Positions 24,495-33,053 of a DNA stretch of 40,085 nt are shown here, piece after piece. The DNA is from Bacteroidota bacterium (GTDB taxonomy: Bacteria > Bacteroidota > Bacteroidia > Bacteroidales > UBA932): positions 1-40,085 of the forward strand of contig JAKQLB010000199.1 in assembly GCA_029567375.1 (NCBI GenBank), in the 5' to 3' direction. The notes beneath the pieces were generated by a model. It was not told where the DNA came from, did no database searches, and saw only the letters and a program-made list of their open reading frames with translations. The position numbers were made by a program, and so were the translations under genes. How positions within the stretch are numbered: the stretch's first letter is position 1; each line of letters opens with the position of its first letter.

Positions 24495-26720
24495 TTACAC
24501 CAGTTCAACGGTTAAACCAAGACCCAACCGATCGGATATTTCTTTAATCTGTTCGAACTTGGTAGGTGTGCCTGAACAGGTATTACATAACCATCCGTCT
24601 CCTACTGGTTTACAGGGATTCTCATATCGCGGCGTGGGGTGCTTAAGTATCAAGTTGTCACCACAGCAGATGATATTGAGCGCGCGGACACGTTCCGCAC
24701 CGGCAAACTTCACGACTTCAACAAGAGCTTCGAGGACTTTGCTGGGTTGAATCGTGCGACCATCCGGGAAACGAACTTTTATTTTCTCTCGCGTGCCCGT
24801 CTTAGATTCTGGGGGAACAACGGAAAGCGTAGCGGTAGGATCTAATGCGACCATCGATACCTTCATATCGACTCCGTATTCTTCAATGATGCGCAATAGG
24901 TCTTGATATTTAACTGGGGTCGGACTGTTCGTCATCACGTACCAACCGTCACCTATTGAACGTTGATAATCAGCGTATTTTGCGTCGAGTTCGCGGGAAA
25001 CTATATTGACACCAGCATGGCATATACCAAGAATGCTGATTTCTTCTGGACCAATCGACTTAATTGCTTCGCAATAGGTCGTGCTGACGTTTTTATGCTC
25101 AAGAACAGTTCCGTCAGCTAATTCGACGCGCAAAATCACGCTTTTGCTTCTTCTGGTGGGAGTTTCGGGCTCCGTAGTAGATGAAGACCGAGGGACAGGG
25201 TTAGACCAATCGATTTGTTTGAATAAGCGTCCCCATTCGTAGAACTCCATATCCCTAAACCGGTCACCGTAGAAATCTTCGACAATATTGCAAGCAGTTG
25301 CTGCATTTGGATACTCCCGATCAAGAACCGGGCGTAGCTTTTCCAGAAGTGCAGGGTTGGCTATCCTGGTTAATTTACCATTCTCGTCAGTGAATTCTGC
25401 TTCCCAATCCCGTCCTTCTTCTACTGGCGGCGGCGTTGTTCCATATGGCACAGGCTCGCCCTCCTCTAATACGTGCACAGGCTCAACAGGTTGAACGTAT
25501 GTCTCTGTTCGGACTAAGAACTCAACATACTGTTTCATTGCTGCGGAGTAATCATGATGACGCTCTTCGTTAATCGCCCTGACATCAGGGATGCGGAAGA
25601 ACTGATCAGCAGCATTTTGATACAGGGAATACGATGTGCATGTCAAGAAAACATTCTTGTGCTGTTCCAGAAAGCCTTCTTTGATTAGATAGCGCATTGC
25701 TCTGGAATAACGCTTAACCGTACTACGTAAATAGTCTTTGTGGAATAAGGCTCGTTCAAATCGCTCCACAGTTTCCAGATTGCAGAAATGATCAAACAGC
25801 GTTGCTTGATCTGGTTTATCAACGAGCTCAGAGGGGGAGGGAATACTATCTTCTTCAACTGGTAATTCAATCGTAGCGTCTTCTTCTTCGGGTTGAACAT
25901 CGTGGTTAAGGAAAGCGATGTAAGAACCAAGTGCCGCAGAAATCAAATTATGCCACTTGTCGTTCTTTGCACGAACCTCCGGGATGTCGATAAACTGAGG
26001 GATAGACTTTTCATAATCTGCAAGAGAATCATACTGTAGAAATATCTTTCTATTACGAGTTATGAAGCCTTCAGAAATCAAAGCTCTGATTACGCGACAG
26101 TAACTACCTATCGTTATCGAAGATAGACCCTCATCAGTAAGATACTTTGCAAAAGAAGCAACATTGGCAACATTAGAAAATCTCTTGAACGCCTCGTTCG
26201 CTTCAGGTCTTCGCTTAGATCCCATCGCCACATAATCACCAGTGTTAAGGAAGTAGCTTCCTACGTTGATAAAAAACATCCTGGTCATTTCGCGAGGGAA
26301 TATTACGACTTCTCCATCATTCCCCAGATCCATACGTTTCAACTGAAAAGACTGACGAGCTTCGACCTGTAGGGGATAGCGAGAGTATAAGGAAACATTC
26401 TCTGTGCTGTTCAGCCGCTGTTTTACCCAAACCGGATTCCAGGTGGCATAAACGTCATTCTCGTCGTCATACCCGAGCATAATAAACTCGGCTTCCGACT
26501 CTTTGATGACATTGAAATCGTCTCTAAGGGGCAACTGAGCTCTCCAGACATCGGGGTTAGTAAAGTGGGCCGAGGTAAGATTCTTGATATAAATCCAGTA
26601 TTCCGTTCCATTCAGAAGGATATGAAAAGGATTAAGGCCCTCGATAAAACGATAGTCTGCACCGTTGATAGCTTGCAAGAAGCGTATCTGTAACTCTTGT
26701 CTGTCAACTTTCTGTGCCAT
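24495..26720 (-). CDS. Restriction-operon protein with two internal duplications, 741 aa
   Basis: I do not recognise the full protein. An N-terminal domain (about 10-160) has NPFHILLNGTEYWIYIKNL, NPDVWRAQLP, FIMLGYDDENDVYATWNP and LYSRYPLQ, a pattern recalling DNA-binding domains linked to methylases. Residues 179-271 and 310-402 are repeats of one ~92-residue helical unit (Y.R..R.LI.EGF...FL...IP.VRA.N...H...SAA...Y..FL). Residues 527-624 and 646-741 are repeats of another unit (DG..., V...EV or EAIK, L.I, GDGW...T.S.TP.K). Acidic linkers separate them. It lies 3 bases after the DUF4420 nuclease gene, where related operons often encode an AIPR protein. It has no obvious nuclease motif, so target recognition is the likeliest role. 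Confidence 0.65.
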   Translation of the reverse strand: MAQKVDRQELQIRFLQAINGADYRFIEGLNPFHILLNGTEYWIYIKNLTSAHFTNPDVWRAQLPLRDDFNVIKESEAEFIMLGYDDENDVYATWNPVWVKQRLNSTENVSLYSRYPLQVEARQSFQLKRMDLGNDGEVVIFPREMTRMFFINVGSYFLNTGDYVAMGSKRRPEANEAFKRFSNVANVASFAKYLTDEGLSSITIGSYCRVIRALISEGFITRNRKIFLQYDSLADYEKSIPQFIDIPEVRAKNDKWHNLISAALGSYIAFLNHDVQPEEEDATIELPVEEDSIPSPSELVDKPDQATLFDHFCNLETVERFERALFHKDYLRSTVKRYSRAMRYLIKEGFLEQHKNVFLTCTSYSLYQNAADQFFRIPDVRAINEERHHDYSAAMKQYVEFLVRTETYVQPVEPVHVLEEGEPVPYGTTPPPVEEGRDWEAEFTDENGKLTRIANPALLEKLRPVLDREYPNAATACNIVEDFYGDRFRDMEFYEWGRLFKQIDWSNPVPRSSSTTEPETPTRRSKSVILRVELADGTVLEHKNVSTTYCEAIKSIGPEEISILGICHAGVNIVSRELDAKYADYQRSIGDGWYVMTNSPTPVKYQDLLRIIEEYGVDMKVSMVALDPTATLSVVPPESKTGTREKIKVRFPDGRTIQPSKVLEALVEVVKFAGAERVRALNIICCGDNLILKHPTPRYENPCKPVGDGWLCNTCSGTPTKFEQIKEISDRLGLGLTVELV

Positions 26721-26723
26721 AGG

Positions 26724-27728
26724 CTATATTAGGCTTTTAAACAACGGAGATGATTTAATATCGTAGTCGGACTCATCATCACGGACATCAATAAGCCCTG
26801 AGAGATCACTTGTAAATTTTACCTCGGACACTTTTTCGGGCACATTATTCTTCGCGATACTTGGGACGTCTCTATAGTCGTAGAACGCCAGGCTATCAGA
26901 GGCTCCTGTATAGTCGAAGTATATGCCATCGAGCTTGTCAATATCGCTACCAATGGTGTTGGCAATGATTGTAAATAACTTCAATTGAGAGTTAATTGCT
27001 GTTACACGCTCGCAAATCTTCTGATACAGTCCTTTGACGGACAAACCATCAAACGCGGGGCCGGATTCACGGACGATTACAGATGCAATTAGTAAGTTAG
27101 AGTGCTCTCCGGGATTGAGTTGATCAAGTGCAAAACGGTGAATTCTTTCTTCTGAAGATGTGCTTTTCACTTCAATTTTATCCCTGCCTGAGGTGAAATC
27201 ATATTTTGCGGTAGGGGCGGAATGCCAAGCTGCAATAAGCGTTTCAGGTGATGTGCTCTTTTCTATCACGAGCAACTCGGCCCAAAGTCCCTGAATTTTC
27301 TTTTTGGGTGGCTGGACTAAGGCCGAGAAAATGGCTATGAGGTTTTCAACTTCAACAGCAAGTTCGCGCCGGGACGGCTCGACGGGAAGGCGTTGTAGCA
27401 TCAGGGTGAAAATCTCAATGAAATATGACTGAAGCGGCTGGTCAAGAGATCGAAGTGTTATGATGGAGAATTGGTCATCTTGAACATTGCCTTCATCATC
27501 TTTTATCTGACAAGGAACATTATACTCTACAGACAAGATTTCCCTTACTACATTCTGCACAGTGGACGCTGAAGAATTTGTCCGAACGAAAAACTTGGGG
27601 AAGCCTTCAGTTGATGCCCCCAGTTTATGAGACATACCGGGGATAGAGATGACATTAAATCTATCTCCTACGGCAGACTGCGATTGGATGGCCGTAAACT
27701 GGCTGTATAGAGTATTAATTTGTGGCAT
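26724..27728 (-). CDS. DUF4420 PD-(D/E)XK nuclease, 334 aa
   Basis: The core of a restriction-endonuclease fold is visible: Glu in GLWAELLVIEKS, then KYDFTSGRDKIEVKSTSSEER, where Asp, Glu and Lys form the D...ExK metal-binding site. Length and order fit DUF4420, known as a PD-(D/E)XK family that travels with Z1 helicases and MORC/MutL-like ATPases in restriction systems. It is most likely the DNA-cleaving subunit of the operon. It begins 14 bases after the Z1 gene stop and is followed by the 741-aa gene after 3 bases. Confidence 0.8.
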   Translation of the reverse strand: MPQINTLYSQFTAIQSQSAVGDRFNVISIPGMSHKLGASTEGFPKFFVRTNSSASTVQNVVREILSVEYNVPCQIKDDEGNVQDDQFSIITLRSLDQPLQSYFIEIFTLMLQRLPVEPSRRELAVEVENLIAIFSALVQPPKKKIQGLWAELLVIEKSTSPETLIAAWHSAPTAKYDFTSGRDKIEVKSTSSEERIHRFALDQLNPGEHSNLLIASVIVRESGPAFDGLSVKGLYQKICERVTAINSQLKLFTIIANTIGSDIDKLDGIYFDYTGASDSLAFYDYRDVPSIAKNNVPEKVSEVKFTSDLSGLIDVRDDESDYDIKSSPLFKSLI

Positions 27729-27742
27729 AGTGTCTAATGTGT

Positions 27743-30046
27743 TTATTCTTCGTCTTCCTCGTCGGAGTCATCTATATTATACTTTTCGTTGGAGCAATAA
27801 TTGGCAGCCAAACTTTCCGGGTAATAAACTGCAAGTGTGTAGGCTTGCCGGGCAAAGTCCAGCGGAGCTCCATCAAACTGTATATGATAGAGTTGAATGG
27901 TCAGTGAATCTTTATCTCCAACTATCTTTGCATCACCAGGGTAATTTGTCGAATCCCCTTCGGAACTGGGACCAGCAAAAATTCGAGTATTGGCGGCTAA
28001 CCTGTTTGTCGCTGCGTCAAAGGCACGAGTACGAACAGGGGCGGAGAAGGCCATTTGATAGAAATAAACGTACTTTAGTGGATTTGGGCTGTCTTCAGCG
28101 GACAGATAACGCAAGTATCGAATGGTGTCAGCCTTCCGTTGTGCATCAGGCCAATTTTTGAAACTAAAATCGCTCAAGAACTGAATTGCCTCATCGATTT
28201 CCAGTTTAAACCAACGGTGTGTACGGTCTAAAGTGGTAAACTCGTTCCTGACCGTCCAGTCATTTTCATGCGCTTTCAGGAACGCATCCACTATCCTGTC
28301 ATTGTGCTCAATCGTCGCCTTACTTGCAAAAGCCTGTAGCTGATGCATACCCTTAAGTTTGGTGTTGACCACCCAGATAGGCAGAACATTTGAACGAGTA
28401 GGACGCAAAGTAGGGGAGAGAAGGACTTTACGCTCTGCGGCCTCAAGAGTGTCGCAGGAAGCTAATGTCGACCGTAATTCTTCTTCATGCCTTATGTACG
28501 CCAGATAGTTCATTATTGAGGACTGAGGCAAGAAAACACGGCACGATTTGATATAATCTGTTTTATACCCAAAGAAACGGCAACGCTGCTGTATTGTGTC
28601 TGCATTTGTCGCTCCCTTAGTATAGCGGGGCATATAAGTAGTGGCCAGTTTCTCAACAGTAAAACCACGGTTAAGCATTTCTGCTCCGACTAATACATGC
28701 ATTTTATAATCGTCCCACTCAATGCTTGTCTGAGCTTCCTTATCCGTATTGACGAGATAGACTTTCTTGTTGTTTAAGACCTCCAATAAATAGACTTTAA
28801 TCTGGTCGAAAGAAGGTTGATCATCAATATCGTAATACTGGATGGCCATAGGAAGAAGTTCCTCGAACCGAGCAAGGAGAGAAATCTTTCCTTCGTGGTC
28901 GTCTGGCTTACGAAGAAGTTTGCGCCACAATTTGAGTTCATTATCTATCCAGTCCTTAAACACCTTATTCCATTTCTTGGTGTTATCTGGATGGACCATC
29001 ATCGAAAGATAATTAACACCGTCAACCTGAAGCCAATATACCACAATAGCAATTGCGAGAATGTGGAGCATTAACGCATCTTTAAGCGACTGTGGCATCT
29101 TCGTGAGCGGATTCTCCTTCTTGTGGAATACTTGCTCCTCTGGTATTTGAAGAATCAGTCCGCCATTATACAAACTGTGATTCGGTCCCTGGCCGAAGAA
29201 CAACTTTCCACCTATATAGCCTTCCCCTGGAGTGAGGAGAGTGTGGCTCTTGGGCGAAAGCATATCTTGCATACTGATGAGGATATTTGCCTGAGGGGTT
29301 GCAGTATATTGAACATACGTGTTCCCGGGAAGATCCGCTCTTAAACGCAAAATAGCATCGTAAGTCCTGGATTTCTCATCCTCCTCATATTTGCTATTCT
29401 TCCTCCCATAGCTATTCAAGGATGCTTGATCGGCCTCGTCATCGATGATGATTATCGTCTCGTCCTGCATAATCCATTTAAGTTCATCATCATTGAGGAC
29501 ATCACGTACCTTCAAGATATGGTCATAATGCTTGAGGATGGGAATTAATACTATCGGCTGATTGATTGACTCCAGGTTGCCGATTATATCGTCGACGTCA
29601 GCAGTCGTCGGATTGGGGTGAATTTTATAGTAATTGTTAAACTTCCCATCAGGTCCGATTAAGTCCTTCCTTAATCGTTTTGAGGTCTGGTCGAGAAGAT
29701 TATTCTTGGTACCGGCAAGATAGATGATGACACGATACCCGTTATCCTTTGCTAAGGCTGTCAGTCCAGTAAACGACATCGTTTTACCGCTCTGCACATA
29801 TCCAACTACAAGATGAGTAGTCTCGGCGCTTTGAACGGCGTTATGGGGGTTACAATGCGAGAGGACATCAAATGTTTCTTCGCGAAAGCGGACGATGGCT
29901 TCTGCAGTGAGGCCTTTGGGCTTGCTATCACTCTGGCGCTGCGAGTCCAAAAAGGCTTCGAAGAACTTCCCTGCAGATACTTCCTGCAGAGCATTCGAGC
30001 TTTTTGTCTTGGCTTGACCTCCAGTATTAACGATGATCTGTTCCAT
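27743..30046 (-). CDS. Z1-domain superfamily II helicase/ATPase, 767 aa
   Basis: A helicase-type ATPase: Walker A GYVQSGKT (82-89), Walker B IIIIDDEADQAS, motif III QYTATPQANIL and late motifs LNRGFTVEKLATTYM and ADTIQQRCRFFGYK. These are characteristic of proteins with the Z1 domain, found in MORC/MutL-linked restriction operons. It would drive DNA translocation or remodelling after recognition of unmodified DNA. ATG 30046 is chosen: the longer frame reads through the end of the upstream GHKL gene, and this start lies just beside that gene's stop (30048), the usual tight coupling. Confidence 0.85.
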   Translation of the reverse strand: MEQIIVNTGGQAKTKSSNALQEVSAGKFFEAFLDSQRQSDSKPKGLTAEAIVRFREETFDVLSHCNPHNAVQSAETTHLVVGYVQSGKTMSFTGLTALAKDNGYRVIIYLAGTKNNLLDQTSKRLRKDLIGPDGKFNNYYKIHPNPTTADVDDIIGNLESINQPIVLIPILKHYDHILKVRDVLNDDELKWIMQDETIIIIDDEADQASLNSYGRKNSKYEEDEKSRTYDAILRLRADLPGNTYVQYTATPQANILISMQDMLSPKSHTLLTPGEGYIGGKLFFGQGPNHSLYNGGLILQIPEEQVFHKKENPLTKMPQSLKDALMLHILAIAIVVYWLQVDGVNYLSMMVHPDNTKKWNKVFKDWIDNELKLWRKLLRKPDDHEGKISLLARFEELLPMAIQYYDIDDQPSFDQIKVYLLEVLNNKKVYLVNTDKEAQTSIEWDDYKMHVLVGAEMLNRGFTVEKLATTYMPRYTKGATNADTIQQRCRFFGYKTDYIKSCRVFLPQSSIMNYLAYIRHEEELRSTLASCDTLEAAERKVLLSPTLRPTRSNVLPIWVVNTKLKGMHQLQAFASKATIEHNDRIVDAFLKAHENDWTVRNEFTTLDRTHRWFKLEIDEAIQFLSDFSFKNWPDAQRKADTIRYLRYLSAEDSPNPLKYVYFYQMAFSAPVRTRAFDAATNRLAANTRIFAGPSSEGDSTNYPGDAKIVGDKDSLTIQLYHIQFDGAPLDFARQAYTLAVYYPESLAANYCSNEKYNIDDSDEEDEE

Positions 30047-30047
30047 C

Positions 30048-31598
30048 TTAAACCTGTGTCTTCTTAATGAATTCGTTGAAGTATTCCATAAGTTCTGCCG
30101 CGGAGCCATTGCCGTTCTTCCCGGCTGTAAACTTGGCAATAACCAGAGACTTTAGAATTGCGACTATAGAATCCGAAGGATCCCCAAAATGCTTAAAGAA
30201 TACGTGCTTTACATTAATGTTGCACACAATCGTATCATTCAATTCTTTTGGTGTGCCCACGTAAATCAAGTCAGACCCTCCTTCGACAAATTTGACCTGC
30301 AAATGATATTGCTTACCACCAATGTCGTAAACATCGAGTTTTTTATACTCGTTTATAACTGCCGGCTCTTCGACATAAGGTCGGTGAACAAATACAGGAT
30401 CGCTCTCAACGCGAATCTTTTCCTCTACAGCCTTTGTATCAATGACAACCGGCGTATGCTTTGCCTTTGGAGCATCGTCGTGTTTCGTAACAAGCTTTCT
30501 AACTTGTTTGGCCGTATTATCTGCACGGTATCCATCGGCTTGAGGGAAAAACTGCGGGTCATCTTCACGAATCTTATCCCGGAGCGCTTCCATAAGCATC
30601 TCGAGGTTGTCCTTATCCTGGATGTCGTTCTTATTGAACGATACAGCAAAACCCTCTAATTCTAATTCGCCAAACAACCTCTTGTATTTGAAGTTACCAG
30701 GAGCCCCAAACAAGATTTTTGGGAAATACCGGCCATCTGATTCTGCACCAATAATAACGCGACCACGACGAGACAAAACAAGGCCATTTTGAAGGCTGTT
30801 AATGTCCCGTAGGATGGCAATAAAGCCGGTAGCCTTGTATTTCCCGAACTTGAAATCTACTTTGTAGCGCCATGTCTTAGCCGGATCGTCGGTTTTGTTA
30901 AAGAAGGGAGCATGCAGAATCGGGTAATCTACAAACTCAAGAGGATTATCGTTGACAAGGATGTCTAATTCGTCCTCCCTTAAACTGTTCCTGTAAATAC
31001 TGGCTATCTCCGTCCGAATTTTCTCCAGACTCTTGAATGTAGGGATGTTCTTAGTTGTGGCATCAATTTCTATGACTGTGCCATGCTCGCCCGGCGTCTT
31101 GGGGCGAGTCTCATAGGGGAGTTCCTTGAGTTCGTTATCTGTAACCTCGTTTATGTCAAAGCGAAAAATTCTCTCGACATTTTCTCCGAGAGCCTTTGTT
31201 TTGACTGACCATGTTTCACCAAGCCAGCATGCAGCAGTCTTTAAGCCCATACCGAACTCATTCAAACCAGAATCGTCATCGGGTGTTTCTGCGGATTTGA
31301 ATGCGTGAGCGTAATGGTTCAAATCAATACCGGCAGCATTGTCTGTAATAATAAACTTCTTGGCTAACCTCTGGCTACCTTTACTCTCATTCTCATCCCA
31401 GAATATCTCGATATTGACGTTGAGTTTGTAGCTGGGATCTATCGCCCGCAATTCCTCCCGATGGTCACGGGAGGATTGCAAGGCGTTATCCACGAACTCG
31501 GCAAGAACGTGAGAAACCGTATTTGGCAGGTCTTCGAACCTGCGAAACATTTTGGGGCCAATGTCGATACTGACTTTCTGGTTTGCGAGTTCTGCCAT
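30048..31598 (-). CDS. MORC/MutL-like GHKL ATPase, 516 aa
   Basis: The GHKL ATP-binding fold is clear: N box with Glu34 and Asn38 (LAEFVDNALQSS), G1 motif ITDNAAGID (84-92) and G2 motif GLNEFGMGLKTAACW (111-125). A transducer-like second domain follows, then a linker and a C-terminal domain of about 110 residues. Relatives are the bacterial ancestors of MORC proteins, described in restriction-modification operons with Z1 helicases, where they are thought to clamp DNA upon ATP binding. Its start lies next to the methyltransferase stop (31600), and its stop next to the Z1 start. Confidence 0.85.
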   Translation of the reverse strand: MAELANQKVSIDIGPKMFRRFEDLPNTVSHVLAEFVDNALQSSRDHREELRAIDPSYKLNVNIEIFWDENESKGSQRLAKKFIITDNAAGIDLNHYAHAFKSAETPDDDSGLNEFGMGLKTAACWLGETWSVKTKALGENVERIFRFDINEVTDNELKELPYETRPKTPGEHGTVIEIDATTKNIPTFKSLEKIRTEIASIYRNSLREDELDILVNDNPLEFVDYPILHAPFFNKTDDPAKTWRYKVDFKFGKYKATGFIAILRDINSLQNGLVLSRRGRVIIGAESDGRYFPKILFGAPGNFKYKRLFGELELEGFAVSFNKNDIQDKDNLEMLMEALRDKIREDDPQFFPQADGYRADNTAKQVRKLVTKHDDAPKAKHTPVVIDTKAVEEKIRVESDPVFVHRPYVEEPAVINEYKKLDVYDIGGKQYHLQVKFVEGGSDLIYVGTPKELNDTIVCNINVKHVFFKHFGDPSDSIVAILKSLVIAKFTAGKNGNGSAAELMEYFNEFIKKTQV

Positions 31599-31599
31599 A

Positions 31600-32937
31600 T
31601 TACTTGATTAAATTTTTAGCGATTCTATAAACCACATCCACGTTAACAGCATTTCCGAGAGCCTCGTAAACTCTGGACTGTGTCAACTGGAAGGCACCTT
31701 CTCCGAATTTCAGGTCTTGCATACACTGGAGAGCGGCGGCTTCTCGCATTGTCATGTATCGACCTTTGCCGGGCTCGCCCTCAGCCAACGTTTCCGGAGG
31801 CAGGTCAATCCAGGGACAGATGGGAACTTGCGTCCCGACGAGGTTAAGTGCCGGGGCGAAATTCGGGAGTTTGACGCGGATACCTGAGGCCCGGAACTGG
31901 ATGATTTTATCCTCCATCGTGGTTGTTGCCTTGGGACCGCAATTCCACTCAAATTTCAAGTGGCTGTTCTCAAAATGCTGGACCTTCCTGAGCCATACGT
32001 CCAACCATTCTTTGTTGTGCTCGTAGAATTTGCGATTCTCTTCAATGTAGCGGATTTTCCACTTGGGGAACTCTTTGGACGTGGCTGTACGTGCATAGAC
32101 CGGAAGTTGAGCCAGGCAGTCCTCGAGATTCCAGCCCTCAATCATACGACCGAGTTTGCCGCGTTTACCCAGCAGATTGTCAGCAGTATTAAATGCCGGT
32201 GCAGGGGAGATGGGATAATCAGCTCCGAACTCCATTGCCCAGATAGGGAAGCGAGGAATCTTGCCCTCATGCTCCTTCGTGAGATCCAGGAACTCTTGCC
32301 ACACTTCCATTTGATACCGCGTGTCGGCCTTGAGATGCATATACTGCGTGCTGGACTCATCTAAAACGGACTTAATATGCGTTTTCTTTTTGAGAGGCTT
32401 CGGATACTTGAAATCGCCAAGACCGCCCTTTTGACGATCTACTGCAACTATATAAACTCTGCGACGATGTTGCGGAATGCCAAACTGATGCGGAGAAAGA
32501 ATCTCCGGAGTCGGCACATCGTACTCCAGTTTGTCAAGTTCTCGCAAAATCACGCGCATCGTATCGCCACCATCATGGCCGTTCAGGTTGGAAACGTTTT
32601 CGAGCATCACATATTTGGGACGATGATACTCGATAATCTTGCAGATGGTAAAGAAGAAGTTTCCACGCTCTTTCTTATCCTTAAAGCCTTCGCGCTTGCC
32701 TGCTTGGCTAAACGGTTGGCAAGGGAATCCTGCGCAAAGTATGTCGTGAGCCGGTATGTCTTTCGGCTCAAAAGAGAGTAAATCGCCGTGAATAACGCCA
32801 CCTCCAAAGTTGATTTCATACAACTGCTGAAGATCCTCTTTCAATTCGCTGGCGAAAACGCACTCGTGCCCCAATTTCTGGAGCGCGAGATGGAATCCAC
32901 CAAGACCGGCGAACAGGTCTATGAATTTCAATCCCAT
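31600..32937 (-). CDS. dcm: DNA cytosine-5 methyltransferase, 445 aa
   Basis: The enzyme methylates cytosine at C5 and would protect the element's host DNA from the linked nuclease. Motifs in order: FIDLFAGLGGFHLAL (motif I), CAGFPCQPFSQAGKREGF (motif IV, catalytic Cys73), ENVSNL (motif VI), PQHRRRVYIV (motif VIII), a target-recognition region of about 190 residues and ALGNAVNVDVVYRI (motif X). I chose ATG 32937: it puts motif I at the very N-terminus and a -7 box (32988-32981) places transcription start near 32974, downstream of the earlier ATG at 32979. It is the first gene of the restriction operon, so methylation is expressed first. The symbol is generic for the family, not a claim of orthology to E. 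coli Dcm. Confidence 0.9.
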   Translation of the reverse strand: MGLKFIDLFAGLGGFHLALQKLGHECVFASELKEDLQQLYEINFGGGVIHGDLLSFEPKDIPAHDILCAGFPCQPFSQAGKREGFKDKKERGNFFFTICKIIEYHRPKYVMLENVSNLNGHDGGDTMRVILRELDKLEYDVPTPEILSPHQFGIPQHRRRVYIVAVDRQKGGLGDFKYPKPLKKKTHIKSVLDESSTQYMHLKADTRYQMEVWQEFLDLTKEHEGKIPRFPIWAMEFGADYPISPAPAFNTADNLLGKRGKLGRMIEGWNLEDCLAQLPVYARTATSKEFPKWKIRYIEENRKFYEHNKEWLDVWLRKVQHFENSHLKFEWNCGPKATTTMEDKIIQFRASGIRVKLPNFAPALNLVGTQVPICPWIDLPPETLAEGEPGKGRYMTMREAAALQCMQDLKFGEGAFQLTQSRVYEALGNAVNVDVVYRIAKNLIK

Positions 32938-32980
32938 AGGATTTGATTGCTTTCTGTCTATTTTTGGGTGCTTAATCATA

Positions 32981-32988
32981 CAAAGTTA
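32981..32988 (-). promoter_or_regulatory. -7 box of the restriction-modification operon
   Basis: TAACTTTG on the minus strand is a perfect -7 box, about 37 bases from the expected leader to the ATG at 32937. A matching TTTG -33 element is not obvious. It supports independent transcription of the six-gene restriction operon. Confidence 0.55.
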
Positions 32989-33053
32989 GCGTTTTTTGCT
33001 GATTTTTCGATAAGAAACGATACTTATAAGAATCGCGCACGCGAAAACTGCGT

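Noticed and set aside
27743-30139. Longer 798-aa start for the Z1 protein
   Set aside because: It would overlap about 90 bases of the GHKL gene; ATG 30046 sits right at the GHKL stop.
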